Origin: Bacteroidota bacterium
GTDB lineage: Bacteria; Bacteroidota; Bacteroidia; UBA7662; JAIXUI01
DNA: 64,000 nucleotides
Direction of reading: 5' to 3'
NCBI GenBank assembly: GCA_027484125.1
Contig: JAIXUI010000148.1
Span: 34,754 to 98,753, forward strand
Shown: positions 46,262 through 55,986 of the stretch, piece by piece
Layout of the letters: each line of letters starts with the position of its first letter
Position numbering within the stretch: the stretch's first letter is position 1
Made by a program: the position numbers and the translations under genes
Notes under the pieces: model-generated
Told to the model about the DNA's origin: nothing
Seen by the model: only the letters and a program-made list of their open reading frames with translations
Database searches by the model: none

Positions 46262-47659
46262 ATGGCGCGAATACTCATCATAGACGACGAACGTAGCATC
46301 CGGAATACGCTGAAAGAGGTACTTGAATATGAAAATTTTGACGTTGACGAGGCCGCAGATGGAATCGAAGGCCTCGAAAAGTTTAAACAGAACGCCTATC
46401 AGTTGGTTTTCTGCGATATCAAAATGCCTAGAATGGACGGAATTGAGGTTCTGTCTGAAATGGGAAAAGTAAATCCGGATATTCCGGTTATCATGATTTC
46501 CGGGCATGGCAATATAGAAACAGCTGTTGAGGCCACTAAGTTGGGTGCTTTTGACTTTCTTCCCAAGCCTCCTGATTTAAATCGATTGCTTATTACAGTT
46601 CGTAATGCGTTAGATAAGCAGCATTTGGTTAAAGAAACAAGGGTACTCAAGCAAAAAGTGAGTAAAACCCAGGAAATACTTGGTAACTCTCAAGCAATTT
46701 CCAGAATTAAAGAAACCATTGATAGAGTTGCACCAACCGATGCTCGGATATTAGTCACTGGGGAGAATGGAACTGGTAAGGAACTAGTAGCACGTTGGAT
46801 TCATGAAAAGAGTTTACGCAATAAAGGTCCGCTTATTGAAGTGAACTGTGCAGCTATTCCTTCAGAACTTATTGAAAGTGAGCTTTTTGGACATGAAAAG
46901 GGAAGTTTTACTTCAGCAATAAAGCAACGTATTGGGAAGTTTGAACAAGCCAATGGCGGCACCCTGTTTCTTGATGAAATTGGAGATATGCCTTTAGCTG
47001 CTCAAGCCAAGGTGTTACGAGCCCTACAAGAAAACAAAATTACCCGCGTAGGGGATAGCAAAGACGTGCCCGTAGATGTTCGGGTAGTTGCTGCAACGAA
47101 TAAGGATTTATTGAAAGAAATAGATGCCGGTAATTTTCGACTCGACTTGTATCACCGATTAAGTGTCATCATCATTCATGTACCTTCTTTGAATCAACGC
47201 AGAGATGACATTGCATTGCTTGCAGAGCGATTCTTGGCAGATGTTGCAAAAGATTATAACATGCCAGAGAAACAATTTGATCCTTCTGCTTTAGAAGCGC
47301 TAAGCCAATACAACTGGACAGGAAACATCAGAGAATTGCGCAATGTGGTAGAACGGCTCGCTATACTGGGTGGAAATACCATAACAAGCGATGATGTAGC
47401 TCAGTTTACCAATCCAACTCTCGAAAGATCGTCATCGAAAAAGCTAATCCATGATATAGAATCAGATAGTTCATTGGATTATTTGATTGAGGGTTTTCAA
47501 AATTTACAAGAGTTCAAAGATTACCTCGAGAAAGAATTTATTCGATCAAAGTTGCGGGCGTTTAGCTGGAATATTGCCAAGACCGCTGAAGAGATTGGGA
47601 TGCAGCGAAGTCATCTTTACACCAAGGTAGAGAAGTACGGGTTGAAAAGAGCCGAATGA
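46262..47659 (+). CDS. Sigma-54-dependent NtrC-type response regulator
   Basis: 465 residues. Receiver domain 1-120 with Asp52 in [12 protein letters not shown]+ domain with Walker [10 protein letters not shown], Walker [10 protein letters not shown] and arginine-finger region LYHRLSV. The sigma-54 contact loop reads GSFTSA in place of the usual GAFTGA; the Ser variants are, as far as I recall, common in Bacteroidota. The C-terminal Fis-type HTH is in the last 45 residues. It activates RpoN promoters by ATP hydrolysis. No cognate kinase is adjacent. The stop overlaps the DUF58 gene as ATGA. Confidence 0.95.
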   Translation: MARILIIDDERSIRNTLKEVLEYENFDVDEAADGIEGLEKFKQNAYQLVFCDIKMPRMDGIEVLSEMGKVNPDIPVIMISGHGNIETAVEATKLGAFDFLPKPPDLNRLLITVRNALDKQHLVKETRVLKQKVSKTQEILGNSQAISRIKETIDRVAPTDARILVTGENGTGKELVARWIHEKSLRNKGPLIEVNCAAIPSELIESELFGHEKGSFTSAIKQRIGKFEQANGGTLFLDEIGDMPLAAQAKVLRALQENKITRVGDSKDVPVDVRVVAATNKDLLKEIDAGNFRLDLYHRLSVIIIHVPSLNQRRDDIALLAERFLADVAKDYNMPEKQFDPSALEALSQYNWTGNIRELRNVVERLAILGGNTITSDDVAQFTNPTLERSSSKKLIHDIESDSSLDYLIEGFQNLQEFKDYLEKEFIRSKLRAFSWNIAKTAEEIGMQRSHLYTKVEKYGLKRAE

Positions 47660-48594
47660 TGAGCGACCTAAGTTTGCAGGAGGCTGCCAGTTTTGGAAGT
47701 TTGGAGCTACTTGCTAAGCAAGTTGTAGAGGGCTTCATTACTGGGTTGCACAAAAGCCCTTTTCATGGTTTTTCTGTCGAATTTTCCGAACATCGTCTTT
47801 ATAACAAGGGGGAGTCAACTCGACATATCGACTGGAAATTGTATGGCAGAACGGAAAAGCTTTTTGTTAAACGTTATGAGGAAGAAACAAACCTGAGGTG
47901 TCAGGTGGTTTTGGACATCTCAGGTTCCATGAACTACCCGGTAGGAAAAGCCAATAAGCTGGCTTTTTCTATTTATGCAACTGCATCACTTTTTCAATTG
48001 ATGAAATCCCAAAGAGATGCTTTCGGCTTAACCTTGTTCGCGGATTCTGTTGTGAAGTCATTTCAGCCTAAATCCTCCCTTCATCACTATCGAGTTTTAA
48101 TGGGAGAATTGGAGTATTTGCTGGAGAAACCCTTCAAAATGAGCCCCAAAAGTGAACTTGCAGAAAAGGGAAAAAGCGCTATCGCAGACATGCTCCACGA
48201 AGTTGCAGAAACTGCACACCGTAGGTCAATGATTGTATTGTTCACGGATTTTTTTGATACTCATGGTGATTGGAATCAACTTCAAGATGCCATCAACCAT
48301 TTGCGCTATAACAAGCATGAAGTCTTAATTTTTCATGTGTTGGATAGCCAAACCGAACTGCATTTCAACTTTGCCAATCAACCTACCGTTTTCGTGGACA
48401 TGGAAACCGGTCAAGAGTTAAAGTTAAATCCCTCTGGGATTAAAGATTATTACCAGCAACAAGCTCAACAGTTTAAGGAGCAGCTCAAGTTGCATGCAGG
48501 ACAAGCAAAAATTGATTACATCCTTGCAGATTTAGAGGAAGGATTTAGGCAAGTATTAGAACGCTGGCTTCTTAAGCGGCAGGGCATGTATTAG
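47656..48594 (+). CDS. DUF58-domain protein (VWA-like)
   Basis: 312 residues, no membrane segment. The DUF58 part opens RHIDWKLYGRTEKLFVKRYEEE, seen here as HIDWKLYGR and KRYEEE. A VWA-like MIDAS follows in VVLDISGSMNYP. Such proteins usually neighbour a MoxR-type ATPase and act with it as a chaperone-like unit. Here the partner is instead a translationally coupled NtrC-type regulator (ATGA overlap), and no moxR lies in the window. The end is followed by a strong bidirectional terminator. Confidence 0.93.
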   Translation: MMSDLSLQEAASFGSLELLAKQVVEGFITGLHKSPFHGFSVEFSEHRLYNKGESTRHIDWKLYGRTEKLFVKRYEEETNLRCQVVLDISGSMNYPVGKANKLAFSIYATASLFQLMKSQRDAFGLTLFADSVVKSFQPKSSLHHYRVLMGELEYLLEKPFKMSPKSELAEKGKSAIADMLHEVAETAHRRSMIVLFTDFFDTHGDWNQLQDAINHLRYNKHEVLIFHVLDSQTELHFNFANQPTVFVDMETGQELKLNPSGIKDYYQQQAQQFKEQLKLHAGQAKIDYILADLEEGFRQVLERWLLKRQGMY

Positions 48595-48610
48595 TTTTTG
48601 TACTTTCTAT

Positions 48611-48652
48611 CAATAAAAAAGCCGCAGTGTAATTACTGCGGCTTTTTTATTG
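48611..48652. terminator. Bidirectional intrinsic terminator between the DUF58 gene and the CHU_C protein gene
   Basis: GCCGCAGT (48621-48628) and ACTGCGGC (48635-48642) flank a 6-nt loop, with A6 before and T6 after, so both converging transcripts can stop here. Confidence 0.9.
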
Positions 48653-48664
48653 TAGCCTAAATGA

Positions 48665-50779
48665 TTAACGAAGAACGGTCAACATTCCTTGTCGAGGGGT
48701 AGGCTCACCCGGGATATTCACGGTGTAATAATACATGCCAATTTCAGCATCAGCTCCCCATTGATTTTGGTAATTGCCATCTTCGAACACTTTTACTCCC
48801 CATCTATTGAAGATTACAACTTTGGTATTTGGGAAGAAGCGTAAATTATCAATCTTCCAAGTATCATTTTTATTGTCTCCATTAGGAGTAACCACATTCG
48901 CGATTTCAATGACTCGGGATGGAACGTTAAAGTTAATCCAATTGGAGTATGACCGGTAGTTTAAGCTGTCAGTATAAACTCTTAAGCGGTAGCCACCTTC
49001 TTCAACCGGCTTATCATACATCATTCTATACACATTATCTGCATCTACAGTAGTATCAACTATTGCTTGAACAATCCAGTTGTTAGGGTCTTTATCAGCA
49101 GAGAATTGAAGTTTAAATGTAGAATCAGACCATCCGGAATACTTCTGCCAAGCTATTAACATGGACAAATCTTCCGGATTTCCGGCATCGTCATAATTAA
49201 AGATGTAGTTAGATTTTGGTCCGCCGAATGCAGCTTCGCGAGAAACATTTGGCAAAACAGGAGTAATCAGGTAACTCAGATTGATGAAGTAGTCGTAATT
49301 ATTCTTAGATGGATCTAAATCAGGATTGGCATCTCTGTAGGCTCTTGCTGTTGGATCAGTAATAGTTGCAACAGGAACAAAAGCTGGCGAGCCAGGATTT
49401 CTTCGGTATAGATTGAAGCTTTTGAAATAGGCGTAATCGAAAGCAGGTGGTTCGGTCCAGTCAATGAACAGTGATTTGTTATCGATGCTATCCACACTTA
49501 CATTCACAATTTGTGGAGCATCCGCATAACTAAAACAACCAACTACATCAATGTTAACAGAATCACCTTCTAACATTTGGCGGTCACAGATATTCATAAA
49601 GGTGTCCCCATCATAACCAGTCTTGGTTCTGAGGGTATACCGGCCATTTTTAATAAAAGGTTGGAAAAGACGAACTTGAACGGTTCTGGTAGTATCAGCA
49701 ACGCAGTTAATAGGATTTGCACTAAAAGCAGGGGTAATAATTTGGTCAGGGTCTGTTAATCTAAATTCACTTCCTGCAGGCGTAACTGAAGCACATCGGA
49801 ATGCAGTCTGGGTAGTAAGCGTTAGCACAGAGTCTCCACAATTCATAGCAAATTGCCGCGGTCGCCAGGTTGGTCTTACATTGGCACAAATACCGCCCGT
49901 TCCTGTTACCACTTGCACATCTTGCATAATGGAGCCAACGAGAATGCCGTTTCGGTATTCTAGCGCTCTAATGACTACAATCACCACCTGACTTGAGTTG
50001 GATGTGAAAGTAACGTTTCCGTTGATGGCATTGATGATGATAGGTGAAGAGCTATTCAATGGTCTGGTTAAGCCGAAACCGGCAGTGTAATCTAGTGTAT
50101 CGGTTGCAGCAGGGCCATTTTTTGCCGTAATAAATTGATAAACGACAGAATCGCCATCTGGTTCGATACCATCAAAGATCAGCATTGCAGGATCACCTAC
50201 GCAAAATGCAGGAATTTCAAAACGCTGAAATCTGGGTGAAGAATTATAGGGTACAATGGCAGATGTAGCATCAAGGTAGGTTTCTATATAAAAGTCTTCA
50301 CCATTAGTGCCAACATAGTTTTGAGCTGTGTTTCTACAACAAATCTCAAATGAAAAAATAAATTTCCGGCATTGGTCAGGGATGGAGGATGGAACAACAA
50401 AAATCCCATCATATTCATAACGTTCGATTCCATATCGAGTTCCTCCGTTACAAGTGGTTGGAGTTACTTCAAGCTGACATGGCACTTCTACCTGACCTCC
50501 TGTTTGTGGCCTTCCTGGGAGTGAAAGGTTTGCACCCGGGATAGGTGCTGAACAGTTCACGCCAGGAGCATAACGTGCAGTAACAGTTTGGTTACCGGTA
50601 CCAAGCGTAATACCTGAACAGTCTCGAAATAGTGTAAGTACAATCCTGAAGGCAGGCCCATTCGGGGTCATCCCAACGAATGTATAGGCAATATTTCCCC
50701 CGGCTAAGTGGGAGGCGCCGGCTTGATGACTGACTAACAATCCAATTATGAAAAGTGAAACGAGTCTAATTATTCTCAT
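48665..50779 (-). CDS. Large secreted protein with gliding-motility C-terminal (type B) sorting domain
   Basis: 704 residues from ATG 50779. Signal peptide ends near HQAGASH. The chain is beta-rich and looks like a repetitive adhesin or surface protein with fibronectin-like parts. The C-terminal 90 residues (VVTPNGDNKNDTWKI, VVIFNRWGVKVFE, GMYYYTV) are the CHU_C type B signal of type IX secretion. ATG 50791 is an alternative, but it sits where transcription should start. A -7 box TAATTTTG (50797-50804) lies 18 nt upstream of 50779. Confidence 0.92.
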   Translation of the reverse strand: MRIIRLVSLFIIGLLVSHQAGASHLAGGNIAYTFVGMTPNGPAFRIVLTLFRDCSGITLGTGNQTVTARYAPGVNCSAPIPGANLSLPGRPQTGGQVEVPCQLEVTPTTCNGGTRYGIERYEYDGIFVVPSSIPDQCRKFIFSFEICCRNTAQNYVGTNGEDFYIETYLDATSAIVPYNSSPRFQRFEIPAFCVGDPAMLIFDGIEPDGDSVVYQFITAKNGPAATDTLDYTAGFGLTRPLNSSSPIIINAINGNVTFTSNSSQVVIVVIRALEYRNGILVGSIMQDVQVVTGTGGICANVRPTWRPRQFAMNCGDSVLTLTTQTAFRCASVTPAGSEFRLTDPDQIITPAFSANPINCVADTTRTVQVRLFQPFIKNGRYTLRTKTGYDGDTFMNICDRQMLEGDSVNIDVVGCFSYADAPQIVNVSVDSIDNKSLFIDWTEPPAFDYAYFKSFNLYRRNPGSPAFVPVATITDPTARAYRDANPDLDPSKNNYDYFINLSYLITPVLPNVSREAAFGGPKSNYIFNYDDAGNPEDLSMLIAWQKYSGWSDSTFKLQFSADKDPNNWIVQAIVDTTVDADNVYRMMYDKPVEEGGYRLRVYTDSLNYRSYSNWINFNVPSRVIEIANVVTPNGDNKNDTWKIDNLRFFPNTKVVIFNRWGVKVFEDGNYQNQWGADAEIGMYYYTVNIPGEPTPRQGMLTVLR

Positions 50780-50796
50780 AGAATGCCACATTTGTT

Positions 50797-50804
50797 CAAA
50801 ATTA
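50797..50804 (-). promoter_or_regulatory. -7 promoter element of the CHU_C protein gene
   Basis: TAATTTTG on the minus strand. A 7-bp inverted repeat (CAATTTT/AAAATTG, 50830-50848) lies 26 bp further upstream. Confidence 0.5.
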
Positions 50805-50912
50805 TTGAATTAATGTTTTAAATGCTCCTCAATTTTTCTCCAAAATTGGATTTTAACCTATTTTAAATTCGTTGTCACTAGCATCTTTCCTTGCTGTTCC
50901 ATGATTGATTGT

Positions 50913-50920
50913 CATTTTTG
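50913..50920 (+). promoter_or_regulatory. -7-like promoter element of dapD
   Basis: CATTTTTG, 7 nt before ATG 50927, with a TTG at 50891-50893 spaced 19 bp upstream that could be the -33 element. Confidence 0.45.
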
Positions 50921-50926
50921 CAGTTA

Positions 50927-51742
50927 ATGGAACTTCTTAAAAAACAAATCGAGGAAGTTTGGGACAACCGTTCGTTGTTACAAACCTTTGAATATCAGTC
51001 AGCTATTCGTGAAGTTGTCGCATTGGTTGATGCCGGTGAGCTTAGGGTTGCTCAACCTGTAGGAGATCAATGGCTAGTAAATCAGTGGGTGAAAAAGGCG
51101 GTGATTCTCTACTTCCCTATCCAGCAAATGGCAACGATTGAGTTAGGGCCGTTCGAGTTTCACGATAAAATTGCCCTAAAAAAGGGGTTTGCTCAAAAAG
51201 GTGTGAGAGTTGTTCCTCATGCCATAGCTCGTTATGGGAGCTTTGTTGCTTCAGGGGTTATTTTGATGCCTTCTTATGTGAACATAGGTGCTTACGTGGA
51301 TAGCGGTACTATGGTTGATACTTGGGCAACGGTTGGGTCTTGTGCTCAAATTGGCAAAAATGTTCACCTTTCGGGTGGTGTTGGAATCGGTGGTGTTCTC
51401 GAACCGGTGCAAGCTAATCCGGTTATCATCGAAGATGATTGCTTTATTGGCTCTCGCTGCATTGTGGTAGAAGGGGTTAGAGTTAGAAAAGGTGCTGTGC
51501 TTGGTGCAGGTGTAACGCTTACTCAATCCACTAAAATTCTAGATGTTTCTGGAAATGAAGTGGTTGAATATAAAGCTGAAGTGCCTGAAAATGCGGTAGT
51601 TATCCCTGGAATGATGCCAAAAACATTTCCTGCTGGCACTTTTCAAGTTCCATGTGCGCTGATAATAGGAAAACGTAAGGCTTCAACGGACACGAAAACT
51701 TCGTTGAATGATGCTTTGAGAGAGTTTCAGGTAGCGGTTTAA
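50927..51742 (+). CDS. dapD: 2,3,4,5-tetrahydropyridine-2,6-dicarboxylate N-succinyltransferase
   Basis: 271 residues from ATG 50927; an in-frame TTG at 50909 would overlap the promoter box. The C-terminal half is a left-handed beta-helix of hexapeptide repeats (YVNIGAYVDSGTMVDTWATVG, seen as NIGAYVD and GTMVDTW; GGVGIGGVLEP; IEDDCFIG). The last part has PGMMPKTFPAGTFQ. It succinylates tetrahydrodipicolinate for lysine and diaminopimelate synthesis. A glycosyltransferase gene follows after 5 bases. Confidence 0.96.
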   Translation: MELLKKQIEEVWDNRSLLQTFEYQSAIREVVALVDAGELRVAQPVGDQWLVNQWVKKAVILYFPIQQMATIELGPFEFHDKIALKKGFAQKGVRVVPHAIARYGSFVASGVILMPSYVNIGAYVDSGTMVDTWATVGSCAQIGKNVHLSGGVGIGGVLEPVQANPVIIEDDCFIGSRCIVVEGVRVRKGAVLGAGVTLTQSTKILDVSGNEVVEYKAEVPENAVVIPGMMPKTFPAGTFQVPCALIIGKRKASTDTKTSLNDALREFQVAV

Positions 51743-51747
51743 GCTTT

Positions 51748-52896
51748 ATGATTCTTGGCTTTGACGCTAAAAGAGCCTACCGGAATCGTACTGGGCTGGG
51801 CAACTATAGCCGTGTTCTGCTCCAAGCTCTTGCCCATCTTGTAAGTAAAGCTGAAAATGAAGCGCATCAGTTGCATCTGTATGGTCCAAAGCCTGATTCG
51901 GAGCTGCTTCGGTCGTTTCAACATGCTGATTTCCAACATCATCATCCCGAAAAATGGCTCCATCAGTTGTTTCCTGCTTTTTGGAGAAGCTCAGTCCTTA
52001 CCAAACAGTTACAATCTGATGGCATTCAGCTTTACCATGGTTTAAGCGCGGAGTTGCCTTGGGGCATAAGTAAATCCGGCATCAAGTCGGTCGTTACGGT
52101 CCACGACTTGATTTTTCTTCGATACCCAGAAAACTATACTTGGTTCGACAGACGCATGTACACGTACAAGCTTGAAAGAGCGGTTGATGAGGCTGATCAC
52201 ATTGTTGCTACCAGTCATTTTACCGCTCAAGATCTGGTGGAGCTTCTCAGGGTTAACCCTCAAAAAATAAGTGTCCATTACCAAGATTGCCAACCCGCTT
52301 TTAAGCATATTTCTTCTCAACAGTCTGATAATACTAGCCTTGTTCATCTTGGCTTAAATAGGCCATTTCTGTTGGTGGTGGGCACGATAGAAAAACGAAA
52401 AAATGGTCTTAGACTAGCTAAAGCCTTTCAAAAAGCGCTTGAAATGGAGCACATTGATTTGGTTTTCGTTGGTAAGGCTACCGCATTTACGGAACTCATA
52501 AAGCAAGTCAAATTTTCAGCCAACGCCCATGCTAGAATTAAAATTCTGGAAAACTTGCCATTTTATTTACTTCCAGAACTATATAGAAACTGCCTATTTC
52601 ATGTCTATGTTTCTGAATATGAAGGCTTTGGGATTCCTATTTTAGAAGCTTTAAACGCAGGAAAAACTTCTTTAACCTCAGCAGTTGGCTGTTTTTCTGA
52701 GGTGGGTGGTGAAGCCGTTCATTATTGTGATGCTTTTCAGGTGGATTCTATCGCTCAGGGTTTACATGACTTATACCTCAACGAATCGTTTCGGTTTTCG
52801 CTAGAAGCCAGAACTTTCGAGCAAGCAGCTAAATTTTCTTCGGATTTGCTGGCCGTCCAAACCTGCGACCTCTACAGACGTTTATTGTCTGCATGA
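51748..52896 (+). CDS. Glycosyltransferase family 4
   Basis: 382 residues. The N-terminal part has GFDAKRAYRNRTGLGNYSR and the C-terminal GT-B half has VSEYEGFGIPILEAL, the GT4 E-x7-E motif, and KRKNGLRLAKAF. The donor is probably a nucleotide sugar. There is no membrane anchor. It lies between dapD (5 bases) and the Lhr-like helicase gene (ATGA overlap), so envelope sugar transfer and DNA repair share one transcript, likely by operon drift. Confidence 0.92.
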   Translation: MILGFDAKRAYRNRTGLGNYSRVLLQALAHLVSKAENEAHQLHLYGPKPDSELLRSFQHADFQHHHPEKWLHQLFPAFWRSSVLTKQLQSDGIQLYHGLSAELPWGISKSGIKSVVTVHDLIFLRYPENYTWFDRRMYTYKLERAVDEADHIVATSHFTAQDLVELLRVNPQKISVHYQDCQPAFKHISSQQSDNTSLVHLGLNRPFLLVVGTIEKRKNGLRLAKAFQKALEMEHIDLVFVGKATAFTELIKQVKFSANAHARIKILENLPFYLLPELYRNCLFHVYVSEYEGFGIPILEALNAGKTSLTSAVGCFSEVGGEAVHYCDAFQVDSIAQGLHDLYLNESFRFSLEARTFEQAAKFSSDLLAVQTCDLYRRLLSA

Positions 52897-55337
52897 ATGA
52901 ATTGGAGGAAAGGCTAACCAAGTGGCTGCAAAGTCGAAGCTGGACCTTATTTCCATTTCAAAAAAAGGCTATTGAAGCTTGGAAAGAAGGTTTTGACGGA
53001 CTAGTACTAGCGCCTACAGGAAGTGGTAAAACCTTTAGCTTGTTGATTCCTGCGGTTATTTTCTCAGGATATGAGCCGGATGAGTTACCCCCAGGGCCTC
53101 TGCTAGTTTGGGTAACTCCAATAAAAGCATTAACCAGGGAAATTGCTCAAAGCATGACCCAATTATTAGATGGTCTCAACTTGCCTTGGGAAGTGGCAAT
53201 ACGTACCGGAGATGTGGCTGCTTCAGACAGAAAAAGACTACTGAGTCATCCGCCCGCACTTCTTGTAACGACTCCTGAATCTTTACACATTTTATTTGGC
53301 TCCAAACGGCATGACAAGTTCTTCTCTAACCTTCAAGCGGTAGTGGTAGATGAATGGCACGAAATGGTAGGAACCAAACGTGGCAATCAAATGGAGTTGG
53401 CTTTGGCACGACTTCGCATGTTGGTTCCAACTTTTAGGATTTGGGGTATCTCTGCTACGTTAGGCAATTTGGAACAAGCTGCAGAAGTACTTCTTTCTTC
53501 ATCTCCTCATTGGCCTAACTGGACTTGTGTAGAAGCTGAACAAGAAAAAGTTTATGAATTAGTAGCAGTGCTTCCACCTGAAAATGGACCTCGTTTGCCC
53601 TGGGCCGGCCATATGGGCTTGGCTTTGATCAAGGAGGTGCTTCAACTCATTCATCACCACGATTCAGTCCTTGTTTTCACCAATACACGCGCTCAAAGTG
53701 AAATATGGTATCGTGCTTTGTTGGAACAGTCGCCTGAGCTTGCCGGGCAAATTGCTTTGCATCATGGCTCGTTGTCAGTAGAAATTCGGCAATGGGTAGA
53801 AGATGCGCTATTTAATGGCAAACTTAAGGTGGTGGTTTGTACCTCCAGCCTCGATTTAGGCGTTCATTTTTCACCGGTAGATGCCGTTATTCAAATCGGC
53901 AGTCCGAAGGGAATTGCCCGTTGCATCCAGCGTGCCGGGCGTTCCGGACACGGCCCGGGCCGTGTTTCAAAACTATTTTTCGTTCCAACCCATACCTTAG
54001 AATTGGTTGAATTGGGAGCCATGCGGAAAGGTATAGCGTCTCGAGAGATGGAAGACCAGCTTCCTTACATCCGCACTTTCGATGTTTTACTCCAGTTTAT
54101 TTGCACCATGGCCTTGGTAGAAGGTGCTTGTCCTATTGCACTTTGGGGACCAGTAAAAAGAACCCATGCTTATTCATCTTTATCGGATGAAGAGTGGAAC
54201 TGGCTTTTTTATTTTTTATCGAAAGGAGGAGATGCCCTTGCTGCTTACGACGATTTCAACAAACTGGTGCAAGGGGAGGATGGGCGCTATCGTTTTTCTT
54301 CTCCGGCTTTAGCCCGTAAGCACAGAATGAGCATCGGAACCATAGTTTCAGATCAAGTTATGCAAGTAAAATCCATGAAAGGGCAGTGGTTAGGCACTGT
54401 GGAAGAATGGTTTATCAGCAAACTGAAACCTGGTGATGCCTTCTGGTTTTCCGGAAAAAGCTTGGAGCTGGTTTCGGTTAAGGAACTTACTGTATTAACC
54501 AGGCCAGGAGATAAGAAAAATGCCAAAATTCCCGCTTGGATGGGCGGAAGAATGCCCCTTTCTTCTCGTTTAGGATCAGCATTGAGGCACCGACTTGAAG
54601 AACTATCGCACATTCCTTTTACCCCCAATCCTGAAGACCGTTATCTTCAAAAGCTAGTCTTTTACCAGAAACAACGGTCTATTCTACCTGAAGAAAACGA
54701 CTTTTTGATAGAAGTCTTCCAATCAGAGGATGGTTATCATCACCTTTTCTATCCTTTTGAAGGAAGATTGGTGCATGAAGCTTTAGGTGGAATCATCCTG
54801 TATCGAATCAGCCAGATTTGGAAAGGAACGGCTTTGCTTTCATTCAATGATTATGGGTTTGAACTATTGACCAATCAAAGACTGCCTTTTCAGGCAACTG
54901 ATTACCAGGCGTTTTTTAACGATGATGGATTGAGCAAGGATATTCAGTCCAGTTTGAATACGCACGAAATGGCCAGAAGAAGATTCAGGGATATTGCGGC
55001 TATTGCAGGTTTGATTTTCAAAGGATACCCGGGAAAACCTCAAAAGGAGAAAAATTTACAAGCCAGCACCCGCTTGTTCTTTGATGTTTTCCAACAATAT
55101 GAAGCAGACAATCTTTTACTTAGGCAAGCTTTTCAAGAAGCGATGGAGTTTCAAGTCGAAGAAGCGCGATTGAGAATGTTGTTAGCAAGATTGAAGTCTA
55201 AAAATTTCTTGATTCAAGAATTGCAAGAGCCTTCGCCACTTTCTTTACCACTTTTAGCCGACAGGTTTCAATCGATGCAGTTGAGTTCGGAAACCATGGA
55301 GGAACGACTTCAGAAACTAATGGCAACGCTTGATTAA
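52893..55337 (+). CDS. Lhr-like DEXH-box helicase (ligase-associated DNA damage response type)
   Basis: 814 residues. Walker A APTGSGKTFSLL, DEXH box VVVDEWHEM, motif III ISATLGN and motif VI QRAGRSGHGPG. The C-terminal third beyond about 480 is the Lhr-specific winged-helix region. Length fits the ligase-associated subtype, which normally sits with an ATP-dependent DNA ligase, an MBL-fold exonuclease and PdeM. Here only PdeM follows. It probably unwinds DNA or hybrids in repair. The start overlaps the GT4 stop as ATGA. Confidence 0.94.
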   Translation: MNELEERLTKWLQSRSWTLFPFQKKAIEAWKEGFDGLVLAPTGSGKTFSLLIPAVIFSGYEPDELPPGPLLVWVTPIKALTREIAQSMTQLLDGLNLPWEVAIRTGDVAASDRKRLLSHPPALLVTTPESLHILFGSKRHDKFFSNLQAVVVDEWHEMVGTKRGNQMELALARLRMLVPTFRIWGISATLGNLEQAAEVLLSSSPHWPNWTCVEAEQEKVYELVAVLPPENGPRLPWAGHMGLALIKEVLQLIHHHDSVLVFTNTRAQSEIWYRALLEQSPELAGQIALHHGSLSVEIRQWVEDALFNGKLKVVVCTSSLDLGVHFSPVDAVIQIGSPKGIARCIQRAGRSGHGPGRVSKLFFVPTHTLELVELGAMRKGIASREMEDQLPYIRTFDVLLQFICTMALVEGACPIALWGPVKRTHAYSSLSDEEWNWLFYFLSKGGDALAAYDDFNKLVQGEDGRYRFSSPALARKHRMSIGTIVSDQVMQVKSMKGQWLGTVEEWFISKLKPGDAFWFSGKSLELVSVKELTVLTRPGDKKNAKIPAWMGGRMPLSSRLGSALRHRLEELSHIPFTPNPEDRYLQKLVFYQKQRSILPEENDFLIEVFQSEDGYHHLFYPFEGRLVHEALGGIILYRISQIWKGTALLSFNDYGFELLTNQRLPFQATDYQAFFNDDGLSKDIQSSLNTHEMARRRFRDIAAIAGLIFKGYPGKPQKEKNLQASTRLFFDVFQQYEADNLLLRQAFQEAMEFQVEEARLRMLLARLKSKNFLIQELQEPSPLSLPLLADRFQSMQLSSETMEERLQKLMATLD

Positions 55338-55338
55338 G

Positions 55339-55986
55339 ATGGAATTGATTCTTGGTGGTCTGCAATTAATTCTTCTTCCTGAAAAAGCGGTGTGGATTCC
55401 GGCATTGAAATCTTTGATTGTAGCCGATGTTCATTTAGACAAGGCGGCTCATTTTCGTAAAAATGGTCTGCCCGTGCCGGATTTAGAGTCAACAGGAAGT
55501 ATCAAGACTTTAGCGCAACTGTTACAAGCGCTTCGCCCGGAACAACTAGTAGTTTTGGGTGATTTAATTCATACAACCATTGGTCAAGAACTCTCCGCAT
55601 TTACCAATTTAACAAGTCAAATTCCAGCATGTAAGCTGATAACAGGCAACCACGATAAGCAGCTTCATGGCCATTTTTTAGGTGAAAATTGGGAAGCATC
55701 TACCAGCATGAGAATGGGAGAGGTTTTACTTGTACACGGCGATCAGCCCATACCAAGCACAACATGGAGCATTTGCGGACATTGGCATCCAGGAGTGCGC
55801 ATCAAAATGGAGTTTAAAAAGCAAGTGTTTCCAGCTTTTATATATCGAAACCAACAGCAACTGATTCTTCCAGCGTTCGGAAAATTTACCGGATTACAAA
55901 CGAAAATGGTATTGCCGGCAGATGAAGTTTTTATCGTCAATTCTGGCAAAATTTGGCAAGTAGCGCCTTCACGTTTAACCAAGTAA
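55339..55986 (+). CDS. pdeM: PdeM-type metallophosphoesterase (ligase-associated DNA damage response endonuclease)
   Basis: 215 residues from ATG 55339. Metallophosphoesterase motifs are in order: DVHLDK, VLGDLIH, ITGNHDK, VHGDQP and GHWHPG. The family is known next to Lhr-like helicases and is called PdeM. It may cut or process damaged nucleic acid ends. It starts one base after the helicase stop. A TTG three codons earlier lies inside the helicase gene. Its 3' end overlaps the convergent regulator gene by 12 bases. Confidence 0.93.
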   Translation: MELILGGLQLILLPEKAVWIPALKSLIVADVHLDKAAHFRKNGLPVPDLESTGSIKTLAQLLQALRPEQLVVLGDLIHTTIGQELSAFTNLTSQIPACKLITGNHDKQLHGHFLGENWEASTSMRMGEVLLVHGDQPIPSTTWSICGHWHPGVRIKMEFKKQVFPAFIYRNQQQLILPAFGKFTGLQTKMVLPADEVFIVNSGKIWQVAPSRLTK

